A stretch of 64,000 nt of DNA. Origin: Dictyobacter aurantiacus (GTDB lineage: Bacteria > Chloroflexota > Ktedonobacteria > Ktedonobacterales > Ktedonobacteraceae). The notes beneath the pieces were generated by a model, which made no database searches, was not told the DNA's origin, and saw nothing but the letters and a program-made list of their open reading frames with translations. Made by a program: the position numbers and the translations under genes. The first letter of the stretch is position 1. Each line of letters starts with the position of its first letter. Shown one piece after another: positions 61,669-64,000 of the stretch. The DNA lies in the NCBI RefSeq assembly GCF_003967515.1, contig NZ_BIFQ01000001.1, positions 4,278,001 to 4,342,000 on the forward strand. The letters run 5' to 3'.

Positions 61669-62657
61669 GCCTGGTTGCCCCTTTCTGTAATGTTCATAAA
61701 GACCTCTTCGAGTCGTCCACCACCTGAACGAGGAGCAAAAGAGACAACCGGATACCCCTGGGTAATGAGCGCGGCCAGAATATGGTGCAGCGTCTCATCA
61801 TCACCGCTAAATTCTGCTTGAATCAATCTGTCTTCGTTGGTTGTGATGTTGTGAATATCGGCGACGTTTTCCAGGTGCGCGACAACGTCGCCGATCCGCA
61901 TGTTGTCGAGCAGCCGAATCTCTACCTGGCGCGCGCCACCCAGCTGATGGGTGACCCGCTCCACGTCTCCAGCTATGACCAGCTGCCCGTTCTGGATGAT
62001 GGCGATATCGGTGCACATTTCCGCCAGCTCGAGGAGGATGTGGGAGCTGATCAGAATCGTCTTGCCCATCCCCTGGAGCGTGCGTACCAGTTCGCGCAGC
62101 TCGACGCGAGCCCGTGGATCCAGTCCAGAGGCTGGTTCGTCTAGCAGCAAGATATCTGGATCGTGGACGAGGGCCCGTGCCAGGCACAGCCGCTGCTTCA
62201 TACCGCGTGAGAGCGTCTCAACCATGGCCTCGCGTTTTGACGAGAGCTCGACCAGCTCTAACAGGTCCGTCACGATGCCCGCGCGCTTCTGTCGTGGAAT
62301 GCCGTGAATGCCAGCATAAAACTCCAGGTATTCCGCGGAAGTCAGATCGGGATAGACGCCGAAAAAGTCCGGCATATAGCCAACCTTGCGTTGGATAATC
62401 GAGGGGGTGCGCGTCACTTCCTGCTCCTCGATCCAGACCTGTCCCGAGCTTGGAGTGAGCAGGGCCGCCAGAATGCGTAGCAGGGTGGTTTTGCCAGCCC
62501 CGTTAGGACCGATGAGCCCATAGATGGTGCCACGCGGTATCTCCAGGTTGATGTCGCGTAAAGCATGGGTATTGTGATACCGTTTCGAGACATTTTGAAT
62601 TTTGATGATCGATTCCGTTGTCGGTGCCTTTGTGGATGGTGCCACCATGTTCTGCAT
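61665..62657 (-). CDS. ABC transporter ATP-binding protein
   Basis: 330 residues. Walker A GPNGAGKTT, Q-loop, signature LSRGMKQRL (variant of LSGGQ), Walker B ILLLDEPASGLDP, and the D-loop are intact; a C-terminal extension of about 90 residues is like that in drug- or polymer-export ATPases. It pairs with the permease. Start is 12 bp after the preceding gene, which is the unknown exported protein. Confidence 0.95.
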   Translation of the reverse strand: MQNMVAPSTKAPTTESIIKIQNVSKRYHNTHALRDINLEIPRGTIYGLIGPNGAGKTTLLRILAALLTPSSGQVWIEEQEVTRTPSIIQRKVGYMPDFFGVYPDLTSAEYLEFYAGIHGIPRQKRAGIVTDLLELVELSSKREAMVETLSRGMKQRLCLARALVHDPDILLLDEPASGLDPRARVELRELVRTLQGMGKTILISSHILLELAEMCTDIAIIQNGQLVIAGDVERVTHQLGGARQVEIRLLDNMRIGDVVAHLENVADIHNITTNEDRLIQAEFSGDDETLHHILAALITQGYPVVSFAPRSGGGRLEEVFMNITERGNQA

Positions 62658-62669
62658 AGCTATCCCTCT

Positions 62670-64000
62670 CTACTGCGCGACCGTCCCCTGCAGGGTTAAG
62701 GTTGGTTTATCAAAGACCGCAGTGGTATCACGGCTACTTAGATGCAGCAATATACGTCCCCCCGTGCCGATATAGGATTGCGCGGATTTAACCGTACAGG
62801 TAAATTCACTGAAGGATACGCTGTCCCAGTTGCCCGTCTGCCAGTTATAGAGATATGCCTGCAGATGGTTGATATTTGTTGTTGCACCAACCGTCTGGCC
62901 GGTATTTCTTGTTGGCGAGAGCGACGATGTGAATGCCAGTGAGCTATTCTCCAATTTGGATATATTGGGCACGGTATACTCCAGTGTCATATTGCTCGAC
63001 ACCATGGTATACGTCCCCCATGACACTTCCTGGATGCTGCCAGGGGCGTTCTGTTGAATATGGACGATCTGACTGTTAATGATCCCGGATGGGATCTGTA
63101 CGGTTCCGATGAACCTGACATCCAGGGGCGCCTGCACCATAGTCTCCTGTGAACCACCGGGTGTCTGACCATTGACCGTGATATCTCCATTAATAGAGGA
63201 CGCATCCTGGGGCCAGCCGATAATGGTCGCGGTTGCCCCTGCCAGGGCCAGTGGATCGCGATCGCTGCTACTGGTGCCGTTGATGAGTTGCTTGCTAGTC
63301 ACCCCACCGGCATTACCAGCCATCGGGAAGGCTTGGTGGTAGCAGGTGGTGTTGTCGCAGAAGCCCCCGCTGAGCGCCTCCAACAAGAGCGCGTGACGGT
63401 GTGGGGGGTCCGTGGCCTGGTTGTTGTTGGTGTTGTACGCGGAATAATAGCCCCCATTGGGGTTAGTGACCATCCCGCGACTGCTGGCGATCTGATCCGC
63501 GATCGTCGTGCCATTACTTGCGTTCTGGGCGTTGGAGGCGTTGTTGCCCAGGTTGAGCTGGACCTGCGTGGTGCTGTTCGGCTTGATGTCGCCCAGCGAC
63601 ACATAGCCGTTGCCCATCACCACGAACGCATCGGTCAGGGTATACGGGAGCGTGCTGATAACTGTGCCACTCAGGATATTTTGCCGCAGCTGAAGCTGCG
63701 AGGTGATGCCGCCGCTGGTATGCATATCGTGCTGGGCGATCAGGGTACGCGTAGTCCAGATATCGACGCCTTGCAGATTAACATTGGTGCCGTCGCCGCC
63801 CATGGTATAGATCGACTGCTGATTGCTCGTGGTTCCGCGATAGGCTGGATCTACATATCCATTTTGATCCGCTGGCTGTACCAGGCTTACCCCTGGCATG
63901 TGAACCTGGAAGTCTCCCTGGCTGGGAACGAAAACACCCAGGAAGGTGGTGGCATGTCCGCTGGAGCCGCTTTTATCAGGCGCGTTCAGCTGAATGAGCG
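62670..64000 (-). CDS. Unknown exported-type protein, N-terminus beyond the window
   Basis: Minus-strand frame open from the right edge to 62670, about 443 residues of the C-terminal part. It is rich in Ser, Thr, Asn, Gln and Gly with beta-strand character, no Lys-rich stretches, and a single CDNTTC pair, as in secreted or surface domains. No membrane segment is seen in the visible part. An internal ATG at 63899 is not the start because the frame is open upstream of it. It is first or upstream in the ABC-MoxR-VWA operon, and may be its cargo or an assembly factor. Confidence 0.7.
   Translation of the reverse strand, partial: LIQLNAPDKSGSSGHATTFLGVFVPSQGDFQVHMPGVSLVQPADQNGYVDPAYRGTTSNQQSIYTMGGDGTNVNLQGVDIWTTRTLIAQHDMHTSGGITSQLQLRQNILSGTVISTLPYTLTDAFVVMGNGYVSLGDIKPNSTTQVQLNLGNNASNAQNASNGTTIADQIASSRGMVTNPNGGYYSAYNTNNNQATDPPHRHALLLEALSGGFCDNTTCYHQAFPMAGNAGGVTSKQLINGTSSSDRDPLALAGATATIIGWPQDASSINGDITVNGQTPGGSQETMVQAPLDVRFIGTVQIPSGIINSQIVHIQQNAPGSIQEVSWGTYTMVSSNMTLEYTVPNISKLENSSLAFTSSLSPTRNTGQTVGATTNINHLQAYLYNWQTGNWDSVSFSEFTCTVKSAQSYIGTGGRILLHLSSRDTTAVFDKPTLTLQGTVAQ

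Noticed and set aside
1-64000. tRNA or rRNA genes
   Set aside because: No cloverleaf with CCA-type end or rRNA-like conserved stretch was recognised in the gaps; weak candidates could have been missed without a covariance search.

Overview
The window looks like a chromosome segment of a Chloroflexota bacterium, most likely class Ktedonobacteria. This is inferred from an IscB nuclease gene of the kind abundant in that class, an EtfBA-EtfD module, menaquinone synthesis, cytochrome bd, long perfect intergenic palindromes and an actinobacterial-style FhaA/FhaB/FtsW set beside a normal nusA-infB operon. No rRNA, tRNA, CRISPR array or phage genes were seen. About 45 protein genes are supported.

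Region by region. 1-6168 (minus strand): a pentose-phosphate block in transcription order tkt, tal, zwf, opcA (opcA runs off the left edge). 6289-9069: mutS. 9308-13476: a LapA-like membrane protein, a translationally coupled pair of unknown coiled-coil/acidic proteins, and a multi-pass glycosyltransferase. 13733-25121 (minus): a long information and cell-wall block, nusA, ylxR, infB, rbfA, nrnA, truB, then ribF, fhaA, fhaB, ftsW. Terminator-like hairpins sit in the leaders of nusA and infB. 25555-30401: DinB-like protein, acyl-CoA dehydrogenase, CNNM/CorC-type protein, SAM methyltransferase. 30462-34595 (minus): etfB, etfA and a membrane Fe-S oxidoreductase (EtfD type), which would carry acyl-CoA dehydrogenase electrons to menaquinone. 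34944-44792: aldo/keto reductase, PH-like membrane protein, acetyltransferase, cydAB, PRC-barrel protein, MenA-like prenyltransferase, aldehyde dehydrogenase. 44985-50385: acetyltransferase, RIO-type kinase with a leader-peptide region, zinc-type dehydrogenase, U32 protein, pyrophosphatase-like protein, HPr, class II aldolase. 50458-64000 (minus): one large surface/export operon (unknown exported protein, ABC ATPase, ABC permease, membrane protein with a Gln/Gly tract, MoxR ATPase, DUF58, two large VWA membrane proteins).

An IscB element (HNH/RuvC RNA-guided nuclease, ancestor group of Cas9) is inserted inside that last operon, directly after the permease stop codon. The DNA upstream of iscB folds into a convincing omega-RNA and the flanking bases would supply its guide.

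Intergenic DNA is unusually structured. Many gaps hold a perfect or near-perfect palindrome with arms of 17-36 bp and a short loop. Several of these belong to a mosaic repeat family whose arms change in sequence while staying complementary. There is also a four-unit 96-97-bp tandem array at 40401-40785 and a second GC-rich repeat family at 17781-17985 and 32704-32800. The leader ahead of the RIO kinase encodes a 25-codon peptide ending in an Arg-Val-Arg motif, followed by two intrinsic terminators, a layout typical of ribosome-sensing attenuation.
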